Part shown: positions 35,274 to 43,755 of the stretch, one piece after another
How the letters are laid out: the number at the start of each line of letters is the position of its first letter
How positions within the stretch are numbered: the first letter of the stretch is position 1
Assembly: GCA_031291415.1 (NCBI GenBank)
Contig: JARLJB010000375.1
Span: forward strand, 1-64,000
Source: Telmatospirillum sp.
GTDB taxonomy: Bacteria; Pseudomonadota; Alphaproteobacteria; Rhodospirillales; Magnetospirillaceae
DNA: 64,000 bases
Reading direction: 5' to 3'
Position numbers and translations under genes: made by a program
The notes under the pieces: model-generated
The model's input: the letters and a program-made list of their open reading frames with translations, nothing else
What the model was told of the DNA's origin: nothing
Database searches by the model: none

Positions 35274-38078
35274 ATGACCGCCCCGATTATGCCCCGCCTC
35301 GCCCTTCCCGCCGTTCCGGTCGTTGTCGCCCATCCGCGCGGAGTGTTCTGGCTTAGTCCCGATGGAGAGATCGAAATCCTGACGGTTCCCGAAGCTGTCC
35401 GCCGGGTGCGCGCCGCTCCCGTGATGCTATTGCATCAGCCCGCAGTGGCGGCGCGCCTTGGAATCAGGGGGGATCGCTTTCCGGCGTTTGATCTTCTCGA
35501 ACTCTTCGCCTTCGTTCGACCGGCTGCCTTTTGCGTGCCGACGGTCCGCGGTCTGGCCGATGCCCTCGAACTGCCGCTGTCAGGAAGTCATGACGACGAA
35601 CCGGAGGCGTTGCTGCGCGCGGCTCAACATCTTCTCGATGAACTGGTTCGCCTCGTGCCGCATCTGCATCCAGCCAAACAGTCCGATGCCAAAGGGTTGG
35701 CATGGTTGTTGGCGCGGGCCGGCTGGCCGTGGAGTCCTGCGGTGTTGGCCGCCCTTGGCGCTGCCCACGATCAGGGGCGTGGAAACGCCGCGTTGCAGAT
35801 CTGGGAGAGACTGTCCGAATGGAGCGACCATGCGCCGGAACCGCCGCCAGGCAATATACCGGTCGATCCGGCGGAAGCCAGACGGCGGCTGGCGGAGATT
35901 TTGGGTGATGGTGCCGAGCAACGGCCCAGCCAGGCCGATTTTGCTTCCGCGGCAGCGCTTGCCTTCGCCCCCCGCCAGGTCGCCGGCGCTCCGACCATGG
36001 TCCTGGCCGAGGCCGGTACCGGAACCGGAAAAACCCTGGGTTATATTGCTTCTGCCAGTCTATGGGCGGAAAAGAACTGCGGGCCGGTGTGGATCAGCAC
36101 CTACACGCGCAACCTCCAACGCCAACTGGACAGCGAACTTAATCGTCTCTATCCGGATCCCGCCGTCAAGGCACGCAAGGTGGTGATCCGCAAGGGCCGT
36201 GAAAACTATCTCTGTCTGCTCAATTTCGAAGAGGCCTTTCAGCGGCTGCGTACCAGACGGGATGGCGGCGGAGACGAGACCGTCTCGCTGGTGTTGATGG
36301 CCCGGTGGGCACAGGCCAGTCGCGACGGTGACATGGTCGGCGGCGATTTGCCCGGGTGGCTGGTCGATCTCCTGGGAAGGCAGAGGACCTTGGGATTGGC
36401 CGACCGGCGCGGCGAGTGCATTTACGCCGCCTGTCCGCATTTCCGAAAATGCTTCATCGAAAAGGCGGTGCGTCGCGCCAAGCGGGCCGACATCGTTGTC
36501 GCCAATCACGCGCTGGTGATGATGCAGGCGGCGTTCGGCGGCCTTGATGACGGCGTGCTGCCGACCCGTTACGTGTTCGATGAGGGCCATCACGTATTCG
36601 AGGCCGCCGACAGCGGATTTTCGGCGGCTCTGTCCGGTCTCGAAGCGGCTGAACTGCGTCGCTGGCTGCTGGGAGCAGAGGGGGAGGGGCAACGGACGCG
36701 GGCGCGTGGCCTGCGGCGGCGTTGCGAAGATCTGCTGGGATCGCATCCGGTCGGCCAGGCCGCCCTCGACGAGGTTTTGCGGACGGCTCGTCTGTTGCCG
36801 TCGATCGGCTGGCACCAGCGCATCGCCGAAGGCCAGGCGCAGGGAGACGCTGAAGCGTTTCTCACCCTGCTGCGCCAGCAGGTCTATGCCCGGAGCGCCA
36901 GCCAGGGCAACCCCTACAGCCTGGAATGCGAACCGCATCCGCCGGTCGATGGATTGTTGCATGTGGCGGAAAGCTTGTCGGCCGGTCTGGAGCGGCTGGC
37001 CAAACCGTTGCGCGTCCTGTCCAAAAGTCTGGGCGCCTTGCTCGATGTCGAGGCCGATGAACTCGATAGCGCCACCCGAAGCCGTATCGAGGCGATTATG
37101 CGGAGCATCGAGCGCCGCGCCTTGACGCCGCTGGTCGCCTGGCGCGACATGCTGGCCGGATTGCTGGCCGAACCGCGTACCGAATTCATTGACTGGTTTT
37201 CGGTCGAACGGATCGACGGTCGCGACGTGGATGTCGGCTTTCACCGGCATTGGGTCGACCCCACCATCCCCTTCACCAAATTCGTCGCCGAGCCGGCACA
37301 TGGACTGTTGATCACATCGGCGACGTTGCGCGACGGAACGGGGGATGTGGAAAATGACTGGGCGGTCGCCGAACAGCGGACGGGAGCCAATCATCTGCCT
37401 CTGCCGCCGGTCCGGGCGGCGATGCCTTCGCCTTTCAATTATGCCGCCTGCACCCGCGTGCTGGTTGTCACTGACGTGCGCAAGGACGACATGAATCAAG
37501 TCGCTGCCGCTTATCGTGAGCTTTTCAAGGCGGCCGGCGGCGGCGCGCTTGGCCTGTTCACGGCGGTGAGCCGCCTCAAGGAAGTCTGGAAACGGATCAA
37601 TGCCCCCCTCGACGCGGAAGGCATCGATCTTTTGGCCCAGCATGTGGAAGGCATGGACACCAGCACTATCGTCGACATCTTCCGAGCCGAGGAAGATGCG
37701 TGTCTGCTGGGAACTGATGCGGTTCGCGATGGGGTCGACGTGCCAGGGCGTTCGCTCCGGCTGATCGTTTTCGATCGTGTTCCCTGGCCGCGACCCGATA
37801 TCGTTCACAAGGCGCGCCGTGCGGCATTTGGTGGCAAAACCTATGACGATATGATCACGCGGTTGCGGCTTAAACAGGCTTTTGGCCGGCTGATTCGCCG
37901 GGCCGGCGACGCCGGGCTGTTCGTTCTTCTGGATCCGATGATGCCGTCCAGGCTTGCTGGAGCGTTCCCGCCGGGAGTCCAGCTTGAACGCGTGGGATTG
38001 GCCGAGGCCGTTGCGAAAACCAGGGAGTTTCTTGAAAAGGCCCGGGTCGAAGAGGTGTCGCGGCCGGAATTCCTGTGA
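35274..38078 (+). CDS. ATP-dependent DNA helicase, DinG/XPD-like
   Basis: A 934-residue superfamily 2 helicase of the Rad3/DinG group. Residues 1-220 form an N-terminal region without recognised motifs. Walker A 'EAGTGTGKT' is at 246-254 and the DEAH-type box is 'FDEGHH'. An iron-sulfur cluster domain is indicated by Cys in 'ENYLCLLNF' and the triple-Cys 'CIYAACPHFRKC'. C-terminal motifs are 'LLITSATLRDG', 'GTDAVRDGVDVPGRSLRLIVFDRVPWPRPD' and 'RLKQAFGRLIRRAGDAG'. It probably resolves damaged or structured DNA. The ATG at 35274 avoids overlap with lysS. A strong hairpin follows the stop codon. Confidence 0.92.
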   Translation: MTAPIMPRLALPAVPVVVAHPRGVFWLSPDGEIEILTVPEAVRRVRAAPVMLLHQPAVAARLGIRGDRFPAFDLLELFAFVRPAAFCVPTVRGLADALELPLSGSHDDEPEALLRAAQHLLDELVRLVPHLHPAKQSDAKGLAWLLARAGWPWSPAVLAALGAAHDQGRGNAALQIWERLSEWSDHAPEPPPGNIPVDPAEARRRLAEILGDGAEQRPSQADFASAAALAFAPRQVAGAPTMVLAEAGTGTGKTLGYIASASLWAEKNCGPVWISTYTRNLQRQLDSELNRLYPDPAVKARKVVIRKGRENYLCLLNFEEAFQRLRTRRDGGGDETVSLVLMARWAQASRDGDMVGGDLPGWLVDLLGRQRTLGLADRRGECIYAACPHFRKCFIEKAVRRAKRADIVVANHALVMMQAAFGGLDDGVLPTRYVFDEGHHVFEAADSGFSAALSGLEAAELRRWLLGAEGEGQRTRARGLRRRCEDLLGSHPVGQAALDEVLRTARLLPSIGWHQRIAEGQAQGDAEAFLTLLRQQVYARSASQGNPYSLECEPHPPVDGLLHVAESLSAGLERLAKPLRVLSKSLGALLDVEADELDSATRSRIEAIMRSIERRALTPLVAWRDMLAGLLAEPRTEFIDWFSVERIDGRDVDVGFHRHWVDPTIPFTKFVAEPAHGLLITSATLRDGTGDVENDWAVAEQRTGANHLPLPPVRAAMPSPFNYAACTRVLVVTDVRKDDMNQVAAAYRELFKAAGGGALGLFTAVSRLKEVWKRINAPLDAEGIDLLAQHVEGMDTSTIVDIFRAEEDACLLGTDAVRDGVDVPGRSLRLIVFDRVPWPRPDIVHKARRAAFGGKTYDDMITRLRLKQAFGRLIRRAGDAGLFVLLDPMMPSRLAGAFPPGVQLERVGLAEAVAKTREFLEKARVEEVSRPEFL

Positions 38079-38079
38079 A

Positions 38080-38132
38080 CCTGCCTGCCGGCCGATTCCA
38101 GGAAACATCCCTGGAATCGGCCGGCAGGCAGG
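38080..38132. terminator. 23-bp perfect-stem bidirectional terminator
   Basis: A 23-nt arm at 38080-38102 (starting CCTGCCTGCC, ending ATTCCAGG) is perfectly complementary to 38110-38132 with a 7-nt loop. It fills the 63-bp gap between convergent genes, immediately after the helicase stop. Confidence 0.8.
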
Positions 38133-38141
38133 TGTGCACTT

Positions 38142-39008
38142 CTAGAAGTGGTAGGCGAGGCCTGCGCCGGTGAAGGCCTGTTCCTTGGTTTGGACCACGG
38201 GGCTGTCGGCCGCGTCGCCGATGATTTCCGAGACCTTGGCGATGCCGAACAGCAGCCAATGTTCAGAAAGCTGGTAAGTGGTGTTCAGTCCGAAAGCCAC
38301 ATCTTTCAGTCCGCCGCGGGCGGTATAGGCATGCAGGCCGGAATTGTGGGACTGAACGGCCGTGATGCCGAAGTACTTCTTCATGTAGTCGCTGTCGGCG
38401 AACACCAGTTGCGGTCCCAGCTTGACCATCCAGGCGGCGGTCGGTCGCATCATGTAGTTGACACCCAGCGACCCCTCCAGGCCGTTGCCGCTGTGGGTGA
38501 CGGCTTGGCGGATTTGCCCCCGGATCTCGAACGCACTCCACTGATAGGCGACAAAACCGCCCATCTGCACGGCTGTTGAAATATCTCCCAGTCCGCGGAG
38601 ATGCGGGTCGTCGCTTTCATCGCGGCCGCCACTGTAGCCGACTAGAAGTCCGGCGCGGAATCCGCCGCTGCGAAGGATATTGGCGGAAAATCCCTCCGGC
38701 CCGACGGAGCCCATCCCGGCATAGGAGACCGACGCGAAGGGGACAGGAACGACATGATAGCGATCGGCGCCTTCGAAGCGCGGGGCGTAGCCGCCGCCGA
38801 GACCCAGGGTGACGTTCCATGGTCCATGGGAGGCGCGGTCCGAGGGTGCGGGCTGTTCCAGCTGCTGGTCGACCATTTCGTCAGCCTTGACGGAGGTTGC
38901 GCCGGCAACCAGTCCAAGGGACAACAATGAGAGAAGGAGAGGTCGGAACGATGGGGACAGGCACGTGTGCACTGAGTTAACTCCAGCATTTTCAGAAATG
39001 GCTGGCAT
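38142..39008 (-). CDS. MipA/OmpV-family outer-membrane protein
   Basis: A 288-residue protein. An N-terminal export signal is visible ('FRPLLLSLLSLGLVAGATSVKA', residues about 22-43, with A-T-S-V-K-A as cleavage region). The mature part starts near 'DEMVDQQLEQP'; beta-barrel strands alternate from 'WNVTLGLGGGYAPRFEGADRYHVVPVP' to the C-terminal 'FTGAGLAYHF', an aromatic end recognised by the BAM machinery. MipA-like proteins are scaffolds or pores of the outer membrane; precise function unknown. ATGs upstream of the signal (residues 1-20) make the exact start uncertain. Confidence 0.85.
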   Translation of the reverse strand: MPAISENAGVNSVHTCLSPSFRPLLLSLLSLGLVAGATSVKADEMVDQQLEQPAPSDRASHGPWNVTLGLGGGYAPRFEGADRYHVVPVPFASVSYAGMGSVGPEGFSANILRSGGFRAGLLVGYSGGRDESDDPHLRGLGDISTAVQMGGFVAYQWSAFEIRGQIRQAVTHSGNGLEGSLGVNYMMRPTAAWMVKLGPQLVFADSDYMKKYFGITAVQSHNSGLHAYTARGGLKDVAFGLNTTYQLSEHWLLFGIAKVSEIIGDAADSPVVQTKEQAFTGAGLAYHF

Positions 39009-39116
39009 ACTTTAGCACAGGAATCCTCTGGTTCCAGATCCACGATGTTTTATCGTCGGCATATCCGCACTCCGATCTTTGCCTACCCGGGTGTTCTCGC
39101 GGATCGGAGAAACTTA

Positions 39117-39232
39117 GGGCCTGTCGCGAAATGACCGCTCCAGGCCCAGAGGTCCCATGTGACACCTGCGTCACGCTCCGGTGGGGCAACCGCCGCTCGG
39201 GCTTAGTGCCTGCTGCTACTATTGACAGGCCC
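39117..39232. mobile_element. Possible 116-bp MITE
   Basis: GGGCCTGTC (39117-39125) and GACAGGCCC (39224-39232) are perfect 9-bp terminal inverted repeats, each flanked on the outside by TTA, which would be a 3-bp target duplication. No coding capacity. The right-hand TTA is the stop codon (TAA on the minus strand) of the adjacent regulator. No second copy was found in this window, so the mobile nature is inferred from structure only. Confidence 0.45.
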
Positions 39233-39865
39233 TTACTGACTTGCCCAAACGATACGGGCCAGCGAGGCAACTTCATCAATGGGAAGGCTCAAGTCCTTGC
39301 CGGCGACCGCCAAGGATTGCAGTTCGATGCGCTTGGCCGTGTGACGCAGCAACCTTTTGATCAGCACCTCGCCGCCGGTGGTTCGGACCAGCACCCGGTC
39401 GCCGCGGCGCGGTGGCATCGAGGGCGAGACGATCAGAATATCACCGTCCTGATACACCGGTTCCATGCGGTTGTCGGTCACCTCGACGGCGAAGGCGTGT
39501 GGATCGGCCACGCGCGGCAACGCAATCTCGTCCCAATCCGTACCAACGGGGAACCCTTCCGCGTTGAACCGCTGTTCGGCTGTCGCGTCATTGAGGTTGG
39601 TAAGCGGAACGGTATCCGGGGCGGTCTCCCCCGTGTCGGGGCGAACCAAACCGACGAAATGGCTGAAGCTGGTTTCGGTTGCTTCGAGAATCTTGGCGAG
39701 ACTCTCGGTGCTTGGCCAACGGGTCTTGCCTTCCTTGGTAATCCGTTTGCTTCGGTTGAACGTCGTCGGGTCAAGTCCGGCCCGACGCGCCAACCCCGAT
39801 GCGGTCAGTCGGTTTTCCTGAGCGAGCCGGTCAATCGCGGCCCATATATCGGTGTGCGTCAGCAT
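39233..39865 (-). CDS. HTH regulator with S24/LexA-like C-terminal domain
   Basis: 210 residues. The N-terminal HTH is seen in 'IDRLAQENRLTASGLARRAG' and 'PTTFNRSKRITKEGKTRWPSTESLAKIL' (residues about 11-62). The C-terminal part has the S24 fold of LexA/CI repressors: 'AFAVEVTDNRMEPVYQDGDILIVSP' and 'RRGDRVLVRTTGGEVLIKRLLRHTAKRIELQSL'. In cleaving members the first segment reads D-S-M; here it reads N-R-M, so the catalytic Ser is absent although the Lys in 'LIKRL' is kept. It therefore probably does not autocleave. The stop codon abuts a possible MITE. Targets unknown. Confidence 0.85.
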   Translation of the reverse strand: MLTHTDIWAAIDRLAQENRLTASGLARRAGLDPTTFNRSKRITKEGKTRWPSTESLAKILEATETSFSHFVGLVRPDTGETAPDTVPLTNLNDATAEQRFNAEGFPVGTDWDEIALPRVADPHAFAVEVTDNRMEPVYQDGDILIVSPSMPPRRGDRVLVRTTGGEVLIKRLLRHTAKRIELQSLAVAGKDLSLPIDEVASLARIVWASQ

Positions 39866-40247
39866 GGGAACAATATCTCACAAAGACGCACTCTCGGCGA
39901 CATCAAAAATGTATATCTGGTCGCCTATCAGAACCTTTTGGTTGATGTTATAGCTGTAACACTTTTCGTTCTAACCTTGACGAATAAAAGGATATTTCGC
40001 TGGTGGGCGTGTGCTGTGTCGTTCCGGCGTTTTTCCACATTCACCTTGATGGTGATGGCCTGTTCCGGGAATCTCGTCTCAATCGTGACAGTCCGATTCT
40101 GCGATGGGACCGACGTCCAAGGCAGACCGGTCAATGTCACAAAAACTCCATCGTGCGATTGATTGCCAATCGGATTGTGACAGCGTATTGAGGGGCGGCT
40201 AAAGTTCGGGATCGGACGTCGTCGTAGACGAACAAAGGGAGAGGTTC
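39866..40247. promoter_or_regulatory. Divergent promoter region, HTH regulator / ABC transporter
   Basis: 382 bp between divergent genes, AT-rich at 39900-40000. Two symmetric sites are visible: an imperfect GTTATAGCTGTAAC at 39947-39960 near the regulator start and CGATTG-ATTGC-CAATCG at 40155-40171 before the transporter. Either could be a regulator binding site. No gene was recognised. Confidence 0.4.
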
Positions 40248-41984
40248 GTGCCGCGGACAATAATTCCAGCAGCAGTCAGCTTGGGGCCGAGTCTGCGCCC
40301 CAATGCGTGGGATTTGGCCGTGCTGCCTTTAGCGTTGGCGATTCTCTGGGTTTTGGCCTTTGGCAGCGCCCAGATGACGACGCCCTACAACATTGGCGAC
40401 CCGCTGCCGATTTCCCTCGATCCGGGTGAGTTGCCCTACTATTTGATGCGGTCGTTTTTGCGGATGGCGGCCGGCCTCGTGTTTTCTTTGCTCTTCACTT
40501 TGGTCTACGCGACGCTGGCGGCGAAAAGCCGCTATGCCGAGAAAATTCTCATCCCGCTCCTCGACGTTTTGCAGTCGATTCCAATCCTTGGTTTCCTGTC
40601 CATTACGGTGACCGGGTTCATTGCTCTGTTTCCTGGTAATCTGCTGGGCGTCGAATGCGCGTCGATCTTCGCCATCTTCACCTCCCAGGCGTGGAATATG
40701 ACTTTCAGCTTCTATGCGTCATTGCGCACAGTGCCGCATGATCTGGAAGAGGCTGCCGCCATGTTCCATTTGTCGATATGGCAGCGCTTCTGGCAGCTTG
40801 AGTTGCCTTTTGCGGCACCCAGCCTGATCTGGAATATGATGATGTCGGTCTCCGGCGGCTGGTTTTTCGTTGTCGCTTCCGAGGCGATCACCGTCAATAG
40901 CCAGACCATCACGCTGCCGGGGATCGGCTCTTATATTGCGATGGCCATCGCCGAAAAGGACTTGTCCGCCATCGGCTGGGCAATCCTGGCGATGCTGATC
41001 GGTATCGTCCTTTACGATCAGCTTCTGTTCCGACCTCTCGTCGCCTGGGCCGACAAATTCAAGTTCGAGTCGCTTCCTGGCGAAGAAATCCCGACCTCCC
41101 GGTTGCTTGATGTGCTGCAGCGCGCCAAGCTTGTGCGCGCCCTCGGTGCGATCCCCGCCTTCTTCTGGGAATGGTCCCTCGTGCTGTTTCACAAGCGGAC
41201 GGACGGACTGAGCAAATCGGGAGAGAAGTCGTTCCGGTTGCCCTGGTTCGACCGCCTGTGGACAGTGTTCCTGCTGGGCTTGGCTGCTTTCGCGGTGTAC
41301 CGGATCGGCGACTATGTCCGGGCCGAAGTCGGACTGGATGAGGTCCTGCACGTTTTTCTGCTCGGACTGATCACGGCGGTGCGGGTGATCGTTCTGATTG
41401 CCATCGCAGCTGCGATCTGGGTTCCCGTCGGCGTGTGGATCGGGTTTCGGCCGCGAATCGCCCAGACGGTTCAGCCGATCGCGCAGTTCATGGCGGCCTT
41501 TCCGGCCAATCTGATGTTCCCGGTGGCGGTCATCCTGATCCTGCATTTCAATGCGTCCGTCGAGATCTGGACCAGTCCGCTGATGATCCTCGGCACCCAA
41601 TGGTACATCTTGTTCAATGTCATCTCGGGGGCGATGTCGATGCCGAGCGACTTCCGCGCGGTAGCCGACAATCTTGGCCTCAAGGGATGGCTGCGCTGGA
41701 AGCGGATGATTCTTCCCGGCATCTTCCCGTCGTTCGTCACCGGCGCGATCACCGCGTCGGGCGGCTCCTGGAACGCCAGCATCGTTTCCGAAATGGTCAG
41801 TTGGGGCGACACCACTTTGATGGCCACCGGTATCGGTTCCTACATCGCAGACAATACCCAGAAGGGTGACTTCCCGCGGATCGCGCTGGGCGTTGCGGTG
41901 ATGTGCTGCTACGTCATGTTGTTCAATCGCCAGGTTTGGCGGCGTATGTATCGGCTGGCGGAAGAACGCCTGCGGATCGATTGA
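40248..41984 (+). CDS. ABC transporter permease, fused two-domain, NrtB/SsuC-like
   Basis: A 578-residue inner-membrane protein that appears to be two BPD_transp_1 permease domains in one chain. The first (about residues 60-270) has 'LEEAAAMFHLSIWQRFWQLELPFAAPSLIWN', the EAA loop that contacts the ATPase. The second (about 360-575) has the equivalent 'SDFRAVADNLGLKGWLRWKRMILPGIFPSFVTGAITASGGSWN'. Members of this family import nitrate, sulfonates, taurine or bicarbonate; the substrate here is unknown. The start is GTG 40248 with AAAGGGAGAGG just upstream. The ATPase gene follows 13 bp downstream; no substrate-binding protein gene is nearby. Confidence 0.9.
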   Translation: MPRTIIPAAVSLGPSLRPNAWDLAVLPLALAILWVLAFGSAQMTTPYNIGDPLPISLDPGELPYYLMRSFLRMAAGLVFSLLFTLVYATLAAKSRYAEKILIPLLDVLQSIPILGFLSITVTGFIALFPGNLLGVECASIFAIFTSQAWNMTFSFYASLRTVPHDLEEAAAMFHLSIWQRFWQLELPFAAPSLIWNMMMSVSGGWFFVVASEAITVNSQTITLPGIGSYIAMAIAEKDLSAIGWAILAMLIGIVLYDQLLFRPLVAWADKFKFESLPGEEIPTSRLLDVLQRAKLVRALGAIPAFFWEWSLVLFHKRTDGLSKSGEKSFRLPWFDRLWTVFLLGLAAFAVYRIGDYVRAEVGLDEVLHVFLLGLITAVRVIVLIAIAAAIWVPVGVWIGFRPRIAQTVQPIAQFMAAFPANLMFPVAVILILHFNASVEIWTSPLMILGTQWYILFNVISGAMSMPSDFRAVADNLGLKGWLRWKRMILPGIFPSFVTGAITASGGSWNASIVSEMVSWGDTTLMATGIGSYIADNTQKGDFPRIALGVAVMCCYVMLFNRQVWRRMYRLAEERLRID

Positions 41985-41997
41985 GAGGGGCCCCGCC

Positions 41998-43326
41998 ATG
42001 ACAGAGACCAACGAATTGCTGATCGATCTATCGGGCGTGCGCAAGTTCTTTCGGGCGCCGGATCATTCCGATCGTATCGTTCTCGAGGACGTGAACTTCG
42101 AACTGAAGCAAGGGGAAATCGTCGCCCTCCTGGGCAAGTCCGGTTCGGGGAAGTCGACTCTGTTGCGGATTATTGCCGGGCTGATCGGCGCCAACGGTGG
42201 CCGGGTTCTTTATCGCGGAAAGGCGATCAATGGGCCGGTGCGCGGCATCTCGATGGTTTTCCAGTCATTTGCCCTGTTTCCCTGGCTGACCGTCCAGCAG
42301 AACGTCGAGCTTGGGCTCGAGGCGCTGGCGGTGCCTCCGCGCGAACGGGAAGAGCAGGCGCTTGAGGCCATCGACGTGATCGGTCTCGGCGGGTTTGAAT
42401 CGGCCTACCCGCGCGAATTGTCGGGAGGCATGCGCCAGCGGGTCGGCTTCGCGCGCGCCTTGGTCATGCGTCCCGACGTATTGCTGATGGACGAACCTTT
42501 TTCGGCGCTTGACGTCCTGACGGCTGAAACCTTGAGCGGCGATCTCTTGGAGTTGTGGCTGGAGCGCAAGATTCCCACCAAGGGGATCTTGTTCGTCTCG
42601 CACAATATCGAAGAGGCTGTGGCGATGTCGGATCGCGTGCTGATCTTCTCGTCCGATCCGGGGCGGGTGAAGGCCGAGGTTCCTGTGTCCTTGCCGCATC
42701 CGCGCGACAAGGATTCGCCAGCCTTCAAGGCTCTCGTCGATCAGGTTTACGCGATCATGACGCAGCGTCCGTTGCGTACAGTGGGGGCTGAGCCGCTCAG
42801 TCTCGGTTACCGGCTGCCGTCGGCGACGCCGCACAAGATCGAAGGCATGATCGAGACATTGATCGAACCGCAGTTCAACGGAAAGGCCGACTTGCCGGCG
42901 CTGGCCGATGAATTGCAGTTGCCCGACGATGCGCTGTTCCATCTTCTGGAAGCCGGCGCGCTGCTGGGGTTCATCAAGGTGGACGAAGGTGACGCCATCT
43001 TGCTGCCCCTCGGCCGCACTTTCGCCGAAGCCGAGACCACCGATCGCAAGTCGGTGTTCGCCCAGCAATTGATGGCGCATATTTCGCTGGCCAGCCACAT
43101 CCGCCATGTCCTCGATGAACGGCGTGATCACCGGGCGCCGGAAGGACGATTCATCCAGGAACTCGAGGATTTTTTGAGCGACGACGAGGCCGAACGGGTG
43201 CTCGAACAGGTCATTTCCTGGGGGCGCTATGCCGAGATCTTCGATTATGATTACACGTCCGGCGTTTTGTCGCTGCCCGAAGAGGAGGATCAGGAGCCTC
43301 CGACCGAGGACGTTGCCGCCGAGTAA
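41998..43326 (+). CDS. ABC transporter ATP-binding protein with C-terminal AAA-associated domain
   Basis: 442 residues. The ABC domain (about 1-250) has Walker A 'LLGKSGSGKSTLL', Q-loop 'MVFQSFALFPWLTV', signature 'LSGGMRQRVGFARAL', Walker B 'VLLMDEPFSALD' and His switch 'LFVSHNIEEAV', closest to the nitrate/sulfonate/taurine group. Residues about 280-425 form an AAA-associated domain (PF09821 type), starting 'IEGMIETLIEPQFNGKADLPALADELQL' and ending 'LEQVISWGRYAEIFDYDYTSGVLSL', possibly a substrate or regulatory sensor. It is coupled to the fused permease upstream, and together they make a complete half-plus-half importer. Confidence 0.92.
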   Translation: MTETNELLIDLSGVRKFFRAPDHSDRIVLEDVNFELKQGEIVALLGKSGSGKSTLLRIIAGLIGANGGRVLYRGKAINGPVRGISMVFQSFALFPWLTVQQNVELGLEALAVPPREREEQALEAIDVIGLGGFESAYPRELSGGMRQRVGFARALVMRPDVLLMDEPFSALDVLTAETLSGDLLELWLERKIPTKGILFVSHNIEEAVAMSDRVLIFSSDPGRVKAEVPVSLPHPRDKDSPAFKALVDQVYAIMTQRPLRTVGAEPLSLGYRLPSATPHKIEGMIETLIEPQFNGKADLPALADELQLPDDALFHLLEAGALLGFIKVDEGDAILLPLGRTFAEAETTDRKSVFAQQLMAHISLASHIRHVLDERRDHRAPEGRFIQELEDFLSDDEAERVLEQVISWGRYAEIFDYDYTSGVLSLPEEEDQEPPTEDVAAE

Positions 43327-43403
43327 AGTTTTGCCTGTCTTCGTCGTCCTGAAAGATGTTGGGGTCTTGTCGATGTCCCGGGCTTTCGGGTAGGGTCGTC
43401 GCT

Positions 43404-43751
43404 ATGAGCAAGATCATCTATCATATGTGCCACCTCTCCGAATGGCAGGTGGCGGTCGCGGCTGACGTCTATGGTGGGGCGTCGCAAGATCAGGCGGACG
43501 GGTTCATCCATTTTTCAACCGGATCGCAGGTTGAGGAATCGGCACGGCGCCATCGTGCCGGGCAGGATGGCCTGGTGTTGCTGACCGTCGATGCGGCGAT
43601 GCTTGGTGACAGCCTTCGCTGGGAAGAAGCCCGAGGCGGTGAGCTTTTCCCCCATCTTTACGGGAAACTGCCGATCAGTGCCGTCATGGAGGTGCAAACT
43701 CTGCCCCTCGACGAGAGCGGCGAACATCGCTTCCCATTGCTCGAAGACTGA
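43404..43751 (+). CDS. DUF952 family protein
   Basis: A 115-residue protein beginning 'MSKIIYHMCHLSEWQVAVAA' and containing 'QADGFIHFSTGSQVEESARRH' and 'FPHLYGKLPISAVMEV', the conserved blocks of DUF952, a small ADP-ribosyltransferase-fold-like family of unknown function. The start at ATG 43404 gives the normal family length. It precedes pyrD by 4 bp, a linkage common in alphaproteobacteria, so it is probably co-transcribed with pyrD and the HAD gene. Confidence 0.88.
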   Translation: MSKIIYHMCHLSEWQVAVAADVYGGASQDQADGFIHFSTGSQVEESARRHRAGQDGLVLLTVDAAMLGDSLRWEEARGGELFPHLYGKLPISAVMEVQTLPLDESGEHRFPLLED

Positions 43752-43755
43752 CCCC

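Noticed and set aside
36060-38108. 682-codon minus-strand frame opposite the helicase
   Set aside because: It is antisense to a clearly conserved helicase and has no motif; high GC makes such shadows common.
40719-42044. 441-codon minus-strand frame opposite the ABC permease
   Set aside because: Shadow of the permease gene, charged low-complexity translation.
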